A DNA stretch of 64,000 nt, from positions 1-64,000 of the forward strand of contig WNNJ02002159.1 of NCBI GenBank assembly GCA_012934845.2, given 5' to 3'. A program made the position numbers and the translations under genes. The notes beneath the pieces were generated by a model. That model saw nothing but the letters and a program-made list of their open reading frames with translations. It searched no databases and had not been told where the DNA came from. The stretch is from Pomphorhynchus laevis. Lineage: Eukaryota > Acanthocephala > Palaeacanthocephala > Echinorhynchida > Pomphorhynchidae. Positions 19,621 through 29,358 of the stretch are shown piece after piece. Numbering within the stretch: position 1 is the stretch's first letter; the number at the start of each line of letters is the position of its first letter.

Positions 19621-20565
19621 TTTTTTTTTTTTTTTTTTAATGAGAAAATTTATTATTAATTTACATTAGAAGGTTCCCTCAAATGGGCCATTAAAACATT
19701 GGAACAATTTTAGAGATTTTTAAACAATCGACTCTTCTCAGAAGGAAGCCATTGGTGCGCTCCGTGTTGATCGTGCACACCTAATACACGCAGAAGACGC
19801 TCGACAAAGACAGAACGCAATCCGACGCTTCAGCTTGCATATTCTTTCGGAGTAAGTCAGCTGCGAATGGGAAGCAGCCTTTTCCGCGATGGTTTTCAGT
19901 AGTCTCGAAGCTGCTGGGCCAGCACCACCCGCGGATGAAAAGATAACAGGAAAAAAGGTCCCTCCTTCTACGTTTGTTACACGTTCATCGTATTTTGCTC
20001 GTTTTCGGTTCTCATGGTATCTGAATGATGCGGCTGCTGACTGAGAATAGGAACTTGCATGTGCATTAAACACGGCAACATCCAGAAACGTTCGCATGAA
20101 CCTACTCTCAAATAAACCACTGCAGACCACATCGAGACGTGCATCCGGATCACAGCACGTTGTTGCCGACTCAAAGCACGAACGGCTCCCAATAGCTCGA
20201 AGTACCGGCTCAGTCTCCACACCATGGCATACTTGGGACAACTCCTTAGCAATTACATCACGCACTGCATTGTGACGGACAATAAGAAGTCCCCCCTTCT
20301 TGCAAGACAAGACATGAGTCAAATCGGCCACGGAACCACACACGCACAACCTGTTTACCCGGTCATTGGGAGTCCAACCATATCGAGTCGCGATCGAGTC
20401 TGTGAATTCCGTCGAGGAAAGGTGATAATCTTCGCAGCTTAATGGGATAGCGCTTAGCCAAGACGAAGCCGAGTCCACCCTTGCATGTTCAAGGGATAAC
20501 AGTGTAGATCCCGATAAGAGATGTGATGCCTCATCTAACCTCTGCTTGTACAAATGTATTATTAT
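19621..20565 (-). mobile_element. RLEA-12: 5'-truncated RLE LINE with 15-bp target duplication
   Basis: A short RLEA copy inserted into RLEA-1. It is flanked by the 15-bp duplication TATTTTCGTGAAAAT (19606-19620, 20566-20580). The 3' end has an A18 tail (T-run from 19621), and the 3'UTR carries CCC-ATTTGA-GGG. Only the last ~270 codons are present, but they are uninterrupted. The clean TSD and open frame indicate a fairly recent, severely 5'-truncated insertion. Confidence 0.88.
19738..20553 (-). CDS. RLEA-12 C-terminal segment: CCHC motif and restriction-like endonuclease
   Basis: Uninterrupted ~270-codon C-terminal segment of the RLEA protein. Order: ASSWLSAIPL, a domain with DSIATRYGWTPND, CVCGSVADLTHVLSC (C-x-C-x7-H-x3-C), RHNAVRDVIAKEL, ARLDVVCSGLFESRFMRTFL followed by DVAVFN, and YHENRKRAKYDERV, then FFPVIFSSAGGAGPAASRLL. 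This is the R2-type arrangement: a CCHC knuckle followed by a PD-(D/E)XK-like core (Asp of RLD, Asp of LDV, Glu/Lys of ENRK). The last residues CIRCARS are shared by all RLEA copies. It is the best view of the nuclease, because no break interrupts it. Confidence 0.85.
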   Translation of the reverse strand: MYKQRLDEASHLLSGSTLLSLEHARVDSASSWLSAIPLSCEDYHLSSTEFTDSIATRYGWTPNDRVNRLCVCGSVADLTHVLSCKKGGLLIVRHNAVRDVIAKELSQVCHGVETEPVLRAIGSRSCFESATTCCDPDARLDVVCSGLFESRFMRTFLDVAVFNAHASSYSQSAAASFRYHENRKRAKYDERVTNVEGGTFFPVIFSSAGGAGPAASRLLKTIAEKAASHSQLTYSERICKLKRRIAFCLCRASSACIRCARSTRSAPMASF

Positions 20566-20580
20566 TATTTTCGTGAAAAT

Positions 20581-23500
20581 AATAATAATAATACAAATTT
20601 ATTTAATGTGGCAAATGCGTACAAGCTGTACGCTTACAAGTCCACAAACAAAAATGAGAAAGTCAAGCAGTTAAATTGTTCAGATGGGATCGGATTTGTC
20701 GTTTGAAGCACTGCAGGGAAGTTGATTGGCGTATATGAATGGGTAGATGATTCCACGATAGAGGAGCAGCCACCAGGAAGGAGCGGAGTCCAAAGGAGGT
20801 AGAGTAGTTTGGGACATGTAAAAGAAGGGAATTACAGGAACGCAAGGAGCAGTAAACAGGACGAGAATTATCAAGAAAAGGAAGGTTGAGAAATGAAGGG
20901 GTATGAAAAGTTACAAGGCGGAAAGCAACGATAAGAAGACGAATTTGAACACGACAATAAATTGTAGGCAAATCGAGAGAAGCAAGATGGTAGGATGTGT
21001 GATCAAAACGACGAAGACGGAGGAGAATTCGGACAGCTGCGTTGACGATGCGTTGTAGGGGAAGAAGAGTGGATTTAGGTGAGTTGGAAAATAGACTAAG
21101 ACAATAATCGAGTCTAGAAAAAAGGAGAGATGATATGAGAGTCATACAAGAAGGGAAATCGATCAATCTACGAACTTGACGGAGGTTGCGGAGTATCAAG
21201 GTAGATGAGCGTACTTTATCTCTAACGAAAGGTTTAAGTGAAAGTCGGTTGTCAAAATGGAAGCCTAGGAAAACGAGATTATCAACGATAGGAAGAATTG
21301 TAGAATTTAATGATACGGAGGGAGGTTCGAAGCCGAGGCGTCGAGGTAGGATCCACATAATTTTGGATTTATCAGGATTCAGAGAAAGGCGAAGAGAAGA
21401 AAGATGATTGGAAATTGAGACAAGGACAGTCGGAAGCAGAAACACTAAGATCGCGAATACGATAAACAGGTGCATGAGCATAGATGAGAATGTCATCAGC
21501 ATATTGCATAACATGGAAGTTAAATTTATGAGAAATCGAAGACAAATCACCAAGAAGAAGAGAGAAAAGTATAGGGCCTAATACGGAGCCTTGCGGAACA
21601 CCGGACGGAATGGACGAAGGATGGGAGAGAGAAGAGTTAGAGTATACGCGAAATGTACGGTTTGATAGATATGAAGAAAACCATGATACAGTGGGTAAAG
21701 AGAAGCCATAATCATGACGAAGGCGATGGAGAAGAATCGAGTGATCGACGATGTCAAAAGCAGACGATAGATCAAGAGAAACTATGACACTACATAATTT
21801 ATGATCGCGCGATATGAGTAAGTCGTTATAAACTTTAAGACATGCAATTTCGGTAGAGTAATTAGAGCGAAAAGCGGCTTGGAAGGGAGGAAATAAATTA
21901 GAGGAATAGAGATATGTATTAACTTGCTTAAGAACGAGACGCTCAAGGAGTTTAGAGAGGGTTGGGAGAAGTGAGATTGGACGGTACGAAGATGGTAGTG
22001 AAGAGTCGAGAGATTGCTTTTTGATGATAGGACGAACAGTGGCGCATTTCCAGATGGAAGGAAATGTACAGCTACGGATGGACGAGTTGAACAATGTGGT
22101 TAGGAAGGGTAAGATAAAAGTGCAGATATTTTTAAGTAAGTGAGTGGGAATTGGGTCAGAAGGAGAGGTTTTATTAGGTAATGACAGCAGAACTGAAGAA
22201 ACTTCATCAGACGAAACGGGAAGAAGGTGGAATAGTTCTGGGAGGGAAGTATTTAAAGATAAGAGTGGGTACAAGGGGGCTATGGGTAGTAGGGAAAGTA
22301 AATTAGATAGCTTAGTTTGTAGATAAGAAGAAAATTCATCATGATTTTTTTACAAGGGGTAGATGATCGTGAAAGAATTGAGTTTAAGATTTTCCAATGA
22401 GATTTCGAGTTGGAAGATGACTCGAGTTGATTTCGCCAAAAGAGAGTACGTTTAGTACGTATAAGAATGAGATGTGAACGGCGTTGAGAAAAGTCGGAAT
22501 CACGAAGATTTGGAGGGAGTGAGTTGGGTGAACGTTTAAGAAAGCGTTTATACATACGAAAAGAGTGACGGAGTCGACGCTTAGAAAGACTACAGTCAGA
22601 ATCGAACCAGGGAGCATGGCGCAAGCGCTGGGAACGTCGAAGTCGACTAGGTAGAAGGTTATTGAGGATCGACGTAAGTTCAGAATCAAACAGAATGCAG
22701 AGATCATCGGGAGAGAGATAGTTAAGAGGAAGTGAAAAGAGTGAAGAATTGAGTAAGGATGTGCAGAGAATAGGGATATCGAGAAGCTTCCAGGGTCGAC
22801 TTGGTGTAGATAATGGTAAAGGCGGAGAAGGAGGATGGGGACGAGTAAGAGTAAGAGTGACAAGGAAATGATCGGACAAACCAGGATCAGTAATTGACAA
22901 GGAGGTATAGTCATTGAAGCAGTTAGGAACAGCAATGATGTCGAGAGCACCGCCGAGAATATGAGTTGGGCTTGTTGAAAGTAATTTATAGTTAAAATCA
23001 GAAAAAAGATTAGTTAAAGTGATAGAGTCAGAGTCAGACGGGCGATCAAGACGAATGTTAAAGTCACCGAGAACAAAAGAAGGAGTATAAGACAATGAAC
23101 AGTGAGACATTAGATCTGCAAGGTCGTTAAAGAAGATACGTGATGGGGCAACTGAACCTGGACGGTATACAATCACAAGTTCCAGAGGGAAAGGCGTTGA
23201 TAATCTGCATATGAGTAATTCGAACGAGGTGTAACGGATGTTAACGTTGATTTTACGTAAAGACATTGGGTGACGAGCAATGGCAACAATACCGCCATGG
23301 TTAGACGCAGTAGATGTATGAGATGTAATTTGACGAGCTGATTCAACTAGAGAACAACCAGAGCGACATAGACGACGGATAGCAAGATCGTTGGAGTCAG
23401 TGTGCCAGGATTCGGTAATGCAGAGAATATCGATAGATAATTGATCGAAGATATCGAGAAGCATATCAGCTTTATGAAGAATGGAGCGAGTATTGAATAG

Positions 23501-23822
23501 ACTAAGACGAAAAGTATGCTTAGGAGCGAGATCGACTAGCGAAGAAGACAAGGGGGAGAGATGGGACGCCATCGAATTTTTGGCCTTGTGTGAAGAACGT
23601 GAAAATTTCCGTTGATTTTACGTATAGATAAGGATGACTCGCCGTTTGTTTCACGTCGATGTTTTTCAATGCGAGCTAAATTGAGCTGGGCAATATCAGA
23701 AGGGGAGCGGTCAGGAAAGATACGGCAAGTAGATGAAGTGGTAAGAAGTTTAAAACGTTGGGAGAGTACCGAAGAGGCATGTGAACTATGTCGGAAAACG
23801 ATTTTTAAGAGTGGAGGACTGA
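20581..23822 (-). mobile_element. L2A-2: near-identical sister of L2A-1, two single-base indels
   Basis: Minus-strand L2A copy from its ATT tail at 20581 to the same ORF1 region as L2A-1. ORF2 spans 20663-23572 in three frames: endonuclease (23572-22280), RT (22274-21372) and thumb/C-terminus (21553-20663). By comparison with L2A-1, one base is lost near 22345 and one G is gained at about 21425; little else differs over 3.2 kb. The catalytic YADD is kept. Its 5' end meets L2A-5 head-to-head at 23822/23823. Confidence 0.9.
23602..23608 (-). promoter_or_regulatory. Candidate -1 frameshift heptamer, L2A-2
   Basis: Same GGA AAT TTT context as L2A-1 at the ORF1/ORF2 overlap. Confidence 0.45.
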
Positions 23823-24335
23823 ATCCACTCTTCTTCCTTTACAACGCATCATCAACGCTGCCGTCCGAGTTCTCCTCCGTCTTCGTCGTTTTGATCATAC
23901 ATCTCACTATCTTGTTTCTCTTGATTGGCCTACCATTTATTGTCATGTTCACATTCGTCGTCTTATCATTGCTTTTCATCTTATAACTTCTCATATCCCT
24001 TCATTTCTCAACCTTCCTTTTCTCGACAATTCTCGTACTGTGTATTGTGCTCTGCGTTCCCGTAATTCCCTTCTTTTACAGGTCCCAATCTACTCTACCT
24101 CTTTTGGCTTCCGCTCTTTCGTTGTGGCTGCTCCTATCTTGTGGAATCAACTTCCTTTTCATATCCGCCAATCAACATCTATGCCGTACTTCAAACGCCA
24201 AATCCAATTCCATTTCAACAATTAACTAATTATCTGTGACTTTTGATGTTCTTTTTTTGTTTGTTAGTTGTCATGTAAGCGTGCATTTTGCACGCATTTG
24301 CCACATTAAATAAATTATTGTATTATTATTAATTG
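23823..24335 (+). mobile_element. L2A-5: 3' fragment of an older L2A-like copy
   Basis: Plus-strand 3' piece encoding the end of ORF2 in shifted frames (LQRIINAAVRVLL, LRSRNSLLLQVPIYSTSF, GFRSFVVAAPILWNQLP, PYFKRQIQF), then a 3' hairpin GCGTGCA-TTT-TGCACGC, ATTTGCCACATTAAAT and an ATTATT tail ending about 24330. It differs from L2A-1/-2 at many positions, so it is a separate, older subfamily copy. It is 5'-truncated at 23823. Confidence 0.8.
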
Positions 24336-25848
24336 TTGTATTACTCACTATATCAGCTCGAGCATCTTCTTGTCTGGTTGTTGTGTTACTATCAAACATA
24401 ACGTTTTCTGAAACCAAAGTCAGAGTAGGTTCTGCATACACATTCCAACAGACTGTGTTCAACGTATTAACCAAAAAATCGCGAAGTTCATTATGACGAA
24501 TTAAATTGAATGCACCTCTTTTGCACGATAGAGCGTGTGTCGTTGTTAAACTCTGACCGCGTTGACACTTTTCCGGCAAATTTATTGGAGTTAAACCGTA
24601 TCGAACAGATAGAGCATCTCGAAACTCTTGCGTTGACAACTTGCATTCCGAAGAAACCAAAGCATCTATTGTTAACCAGTTAGAAGCACCTTTCAGAGAT
24701 GCATATTCCACGGATTTTCGCACTATAGGCTTGATTACTGGCTTGAGACGTTCAGCACGACTACGATTTTCTTCTTTGTGCTCTTTTTGAATTGCAGACA
24801 ATAACTGTGTTACTGAGAAATCGATATCTAAAGCAGGTTTTTCATAAATGGATGATAACACTCGTGCAGCCTTGTACTGTCGGATCGATTCCCTTTCAAT
24901 ATTTCGTATTCCAAGTCCTCCAATATTGGTCGGCAACGAACATACATCTCTCAAAGCAACATCAATGTCATCGTCAAAAATGACATTCATGAATTTTGTT
25001 TCAATAGCATTTTTTAGATTATCCAACCATTCAATATCGCAATCAACATCACTTAATAGCTGAGTCCACTTCGACTGAACTGCAAGAGAATATGCTATAA
25101 ATGCGGAATGTGCATCGGTATTAGCGGCATTAGCGACACCCTCGACTAAATCTGACATTGATGAAAACTGCTCGCAGCAATATTCTTTTACAAACTTTGG
25201 TATGCTAATTGGTGCACCAAGTACCTTCAATCCATCGTCAATAATATTTATGCCATCCACCCTAAAGATATATTGAGCGCGGATCCTGTTTTGTGGATGA
25301 ATAAGCAACTTCGATTTGTTTTGATTTACATGGTACCCATACTGTTCACCTATTGAACAAAGGAGACGCCATACACGTGATAGATCTTCAAGTCCACCAA
25401 CGAAAGTTGAAACATCTGCATACCAACACTGCTTTACCGTTGAAATCAATTCACGGATTTTATATATCAAAGGCATAGACGAGATTGCAAATGCTGGCAT
25501 CGCGAGGGGGTCCCCTTGTGTGACTTCTTCTGCCGACACTAAATTACCTCCTTGACCAACAAGTAAAGCATCTAATCTGTATGTATTTCTTAGAACGCAT
25601 GTAAGGGCAGGGCATACTTTATCGACATTTTTAAGCATTAGACACCTATTCATTAGATTAAACGCGTTCTTTGCGTCCACCGATAATATTCCACATTCCT
25701 CGTCCGAGTGAAAATGATCGTTTAATATATGTATAACATACGCTAACCCACCTGGTTGTCCCGCAAACATTTGCAAATTACCTGCTACTGCTCGTAAACC
25801 ACTTTTAGCCACATTCAGAATGGCTTTGCCAATTACACGACGAAACAC
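24331..25848 (-). pseudogene. RLEA-1 RT and start of RLE domain
   Basis: About 500 codons. RT motifs: FRRVIGKAIL, LSVDAKNAFNLMNRC, EEVTQGDPLAMPAFAISSMP and CWYADVSTFVGG. The catalytic motif reads YADV where RLEA-2 has YADD, so the second Asp is lost and the RT should be dead. GYHVNQNKSKLLIH and GGLGIRN follow, then a decayed zinc knuckle CQRGQSLTTTHALSC (first CxC lost), RHNELRDFLVNTL and EDARADIV, where the sequence is cut by L2A-5. Confidence 0.8.
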
Positions 25849-26001
25849 TTCATCTACTCAAATAGGACGAACACCCGGGTGCTTATTTAAAGCGACAATT
25901 CTGCTGTTAACGTATGCCTGTAACGACTCAGCTGGAATTAATTCAGATGCGATGCGCACTGCTAAACTCGCAATGGCATCCGCTAACTTTATCGAATGCG
26001 A

Positions 26002-26526
26002 TCAAAAAGCTGTTAACAGACTCCTAAAAGCAATCGCCGTTATTCCAGAAGGACCGGCCCCTCCATGGGTCCTCAACGATTCCTTGATAATCGTACGTCC
26101 ATCGATTCCACTATATATAGAAAAGTGATGGGATTTACAATTAGTTATTGACAAAGATAATACTGCCACTGGTGAAATTGGTTGCGCGGGAGGATGTAAT
26201 TCAGCCAAGATATCAAATACATGCTTACCTTCGTACACAATATCGAAACGATAAACGGCATTGCCATCTTCTGTGTCGTTGAGAATTCTTATCGCTGCAT
26301 TCGTTTTGCCAGCTCGCATAAAACGAGAAAATTGCTTGTGTTTACCTATTCGATGGAAATCTTTTGCATATTTCCCACTAGTCTTTCGATGCTGTAAGAT
26401 GCATGCATCATCAAACAGTTCTTCGTACTCTCCCAAATTCCAGCTATCAATTCTTTGTTGGAGAGTCTTTCTGATTGTACCAATTTTTCTGGGTGGTATC
26501 GATTGTAACATCAATTGACAGGCCAC
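26002..26526 (-). pseudogene. RLEA-1, segment between CXC cluster and RT
   Basis: About 174 codons: LMLQSIPPRKIGTIRKTLQQ, RIDSWNLGEYEELFDDACIL, a helical region, FDILAELHPPAQPISPVA and LRTHGGAGPSGITAIAFRSL. The RIDSWxxGxxxEL and GGAGPSG blocks occur in every RLEA copy; GGAGPSG marks the N-terminal end of the RT. A stop falls directly after SLLTAF. Confidence 0.7.
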
Positions 26527-26636
26527 TACAACTTCTTAGAAGGCCCGTTGTTCATGTAAGCTAGGGCTCGCGACTGCGTTGAATTTCTCTGTCAGGAGAT
26601 TGATAAATTGATTGCTGCCAGTGCATTTCGGGAGGG

Positions 26637-26954
26637 TCATATTATTGGTACCCAGCTTATTACTGTCATATACATGTGTTCGATTAACTTTTCATAATTT
26701 GAAATCTCTGAACTGTGTGTAACCGTATCCTGTTCAATAGACGGATCGATTGTTGAAATATTACCATTTAAATTTTCAATTGACTTGTTATCTGAGTTCT
26801 TAATAATCAAATTTGGGCGTGTATTTTGGCAACAAGTTGCCCTGCAGTTAACACACGCTGTTTTGTTTTTAGCACACCGACATCCTTTGCATCTGGCAGC
26901 GTCACCATTGCATGTACAGCACGGGGCAATATTACTTAGCTTACCCCTCGTCAT
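26637..26954 (-). CDS. RLEA-1 N-terminus: CXC-like cysteine cluster
   Basis: Starts MTRGKLSNIAPCC. The cluster CCTCNGDAARCKGCRCAK with ACVNCRATCCQN spans about residues 12-45, nine cysteines spaced as in CXC (tesmin/TSO1-type) DNA-binding domains. A Ser/Asn-rich linker follows and the frame ends at 26637. The same cluster opens RLEA-2, -4, -5 and -10, so MxRGxxS is the likely true start in the family. Confidence 0.75.
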   Translation of the reverse strand: MTRGKLSNIAPCCTCNGDAARCKGCRCAKNKTACVNCRATCCQNTRPNLIIKNSDNKSIENLNGNISTIDPSIEQDTVTHSSEISNYEKLIEHMYMTVISWVPII

Positions 26955-27156
26955 AATCGACTTGTGGTTTGGAACTTTGCTCGTTCAGGATGTAATTGCA
27001 ATTGTAGTTGTTTAAATTGTGTGTTTATAATCACAACGTTGTTGTAATTACTTTAGATTGTATGTTATTTATTGTAAGAACTTCAATAACCAATACTTTT
27101 TTAAACGTTAATAATAATATTATTATCTTCCACCGATAGGTAACTCTGACCACTGC

Positions 27157-29142
27157 GTGCTATCACTACAGGTCACCCCAAACTTTAAATTCCGCCATTT
27201 TACGGCTCCCATCGTAAAATGGGTTTGGTCAAAAGTGCTTGATAAGCAAATTTTATCTTTCTGTCAACGTCGTCCACTATCTTTAACAAATACTAAAGAA
27301 GTCTCACTAAAAGTGATTGGGGATTACCTTTTAGGTATTTCTGACGTGTTTGCATCAAAGCGTATCATCTCGCCAAATACTAAATATCCTGTTTGGTTCG
27401 ATAAGGACCTGAGATTGATGTTGCGAGTACGAAATCGTCTTTGGAAGTTATCTCGTTCACTTCCGTATTACGCCAACATTTATAGGTATCTTAGGAACGT
27501 CTGTACTCGTATGAAAACGTTAAAACGTGATAAATTCGAATCTACAATCATCAAGGAAGTTAATCGCAACCCCAAGCTATTTTGGTCATATGCTCGGCAA
27601 AACGGAACGCTCAACTCTGCAATCAAGCATGTGCACTCTGAATGTGGCTTGGTTACAAATGAAACTGATATAGCTGAGACCTTCGCATCCTCGTTCTCTT
27701 TATCCACTTTACCACATTGCGATTCTCATATGATATGGTACGGGTGCTCTATCCCTCCGCGTAATGAATCCCGGCCAATTTGCGTTACTGAAATTCAAGA
27801 TTATCTCAATAATATTCGTCCTTTTAGCGCAGCTGGCCCCGATGACATCTCCCCATACCTGCTCAAAGCTTTATCGAGTTACCTGGCACCATTCCTGACT
27901 ATTATCTTTGATAAAATTCTGGCCACTGGCAGTGTCCCAGAAGATTGGAAAACTGCAACCGTTGTTCCTATTCCCAAAAAAATTTTTGCATCATCCTGTG
28001 GTGATTATAGGCCAATAAGCTTAACCTCTTCTCTGTGCAAAGTTCTCGAACGCGCCATCAGCACTAGAGTCTACGATCATCTTGTCTCTCTTGGTATACT
28101 ATCGTCCGCTCAACATGGTTTTCGTCACTCCCGTTCTTGTTTGACGAACTTGCTTACCGCGCGCGAAACTTGGACCCAGTCGTTAAGTTTTGGTAGCTCA
28201 CTCGATATAATCTTTATTGATTTTTCGAAAGCCTTCGATCGCTTCCCTCATGATGGGATGATTAGGTTGTTAGCACACTACGGAGTATCCTCCATGTTAT
28301 GCAATTGGATTCGTGATTTTTTGGACGGGAGATCATTTCAGGTGAGGGTTGGCAATAGCATGTCTTCTACTAGGTTAGTTAAATCCGGAGTTCCGCAAGG
28401 TACAGTCCTTGGTCCCTTGCTTTTTATTATATTTCTCAATGATCTTCTGTTACGCATAAACAGTCCCTGCCTGACATTCGCAGACGATGTGAAAGTGTGG
28501 TGCGATAGCATCTCAGATCCTGATGGCCGGCATCTACAACATGATCTCCAGACAATCTACTACTGGAGCAGTGCTACCGGTATGACCATAAATGTAGATA
28601 AGTGCGTTCATATGAAATTCGGCAAATGTAAATCTGATCATGAATTCTATTTAGGATGTTATAAGCTTCACAACATTTCTGTTCATAGAGACCTAGGGAT
28701 TATTTTGAATAACGACCTTAAAACACGACCGAATACCGATTATATCTACGGTAAAGCCATGAAGGCCTTGTATTGTATTAAGAACACATTTAGTAAGCTG
28801 CATCCAAAATTATTTAAGCATCTCTACTGTGCGTTAGTCCATCCGCATGTGGAATACTGCATCGCATCAACTTTTCCATCCACCAAGGCTGAGATGAAAA
28901 AGACCGAGTCGATTTTACGTAGAGGAACCAAACTTTGCATTACATCTCTTTATTCTTACAATGAGCGCCTAGCTTGCTTAAAAATGCCTTCAACGGCCCA
29001 GAGGCTACTATATTTAGATCTTGTAGCGATGTGGCATTTGGTTCGTGGAAAAGAGGGGTTCCCATCCAATTCGATAAAATTGAGAAATTCGCGTCGCAGA
29101 GGTCACTCCCTTACGTTATTTAAATTCCCCATGGCAAAATAA
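27157..29142 (+). CDS. C1 ORF2: linker, RT and C-terminus, one frameshift near the end
   Basis: About 661 codons of a CR1-type ORF2. Linker motifs: PVWFDKDLRLMLRVRNRLWK and NPKLFWSYARQNGTL. RT: DYRPISLTSSLCKVLERAI, HGFRHSRSCLTNLL, IFIDFSKAFDRFPHDGM, GVPQGTVLGPLLFIIFLNDL and LTFADDVKVW (FADD catalytic motif, as in C2), then NVDKCVHMKFG, DLGIILNNDLK and RRGTKLC. At 29132 one extra C after FKFP shifts the frame; the proper C-terminus (RLSHRALNVWNSLPEDVVN) continues in the next frame to 29295. Apart from 5' truncation and this indel the copy is clean. Confidence 0.88.
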   Translation: MLSLQVTPNFKFRHFTAPIVKWVWSKVLDKQILSFCQRRPLSLTNTKEVSLKVIGDYLLGISDVFASKRIISPNTKYPVWFDKDLRLMLRVRNRLWKLSRSLPYYANIYRYLRNVCTRMKTLKRDKFESTIIKEVNRNPKLFWSYARQNGTLNSAIKHVHSECGLVTNETDIAETFASSFSLSTLPHCDSHMIWYGCSIPPRNESRPICVTEIQDYLNNIRPFSAAGPDDISPYLLKALSSYLAPFLTIIFDKILATGSVPEDWKTATVVPIPKKIFASSCGDYRPISLTSSLCKVLERAISTRVYDHLVSLGILSSAQHGFRHSRSCLTNLLTARETWTQSLSFGSSLDIIFIDFSKAFDRFPHDGMIRLLAHYGVSSMLCNWIRDFLDGRSFQVRVGNSMSSTRLVKSGVPQGTVLGPLLFIIFLNDLLLRINSPCLTFADDVKVWCDSISDPDGRHLQHDLQTIYYWSSATGMTINVDKCVHMKFGKCKSDHEFYLGCYKLHNISVHRDLGIILNNDLKTRPNTDYIYGKAMKALYCIKNTFSKLHPKLFKHLYCALVHPHVEYCIASTFPSTKAEMKKTESILRRGTKLCITSLYSYNERLACLKMPSTAQRLLYLDLVAMWHLVRGKEGFPSNSIKLRNSRRRGHSLTLFKFPMAK

Positions 29143-29344
29143 GGAGTGTGAGTAGGCTTTCCCACCGCGCATTGAATGTTTGGAATTCGCTGCCTGAAGA
29201 CGTCGTCAATGCTACTAGCAATAGACACTTCAAGAAGATGCTGCTGAAGTGGATTGTTAACTCTAATTTGGATTCGTGGATGTATTTTAATTGATATTTT
29301 AAAATGTAATTTGTGAACAGTTGAAACAGCCATTTGCGGCTAGT

Positions 29345-29358
29345 AACTTGTACACTAT
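29345..29358. repeat. Target-site duplication of RLEA-2, left copy
   Basis: AACTTGTACACTAT, repeated exactly at 32744-32757 on the other side of RLEA-2. The sequence belongs to the C1 3' end. Confidence 0.92.

Larger units (their letters stand above)
24331..27102 (-). mobile_element. RLEA-1: CXC/RT/RLE LINE, 5' and central part, inactive
   Basis: Minus-strand RLEA element from the 5' A-run at 27102. The 5'UTR holds the leader motif GTATTGGTTATTGAAG followed by ATAAATAACATACAA (27057-27102). The first codons appear at 26954. The element is cut at 24331 by L2A-5 and resumes, with a gap, at 19620. It has stops and frame changes near 26637, 26525 and 26000 plus a changed RT active site, so it is the oldest well-preserved member of the head-to-tail series. 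Confidence 0.85.

Noticed and set aside
20581-24335. L2A-2/L2A-5 as one twin-primed insertion.
   Set aside because: Both outer ends are 3' tails and the two parts differ at many positions, so they come from different RNAs.
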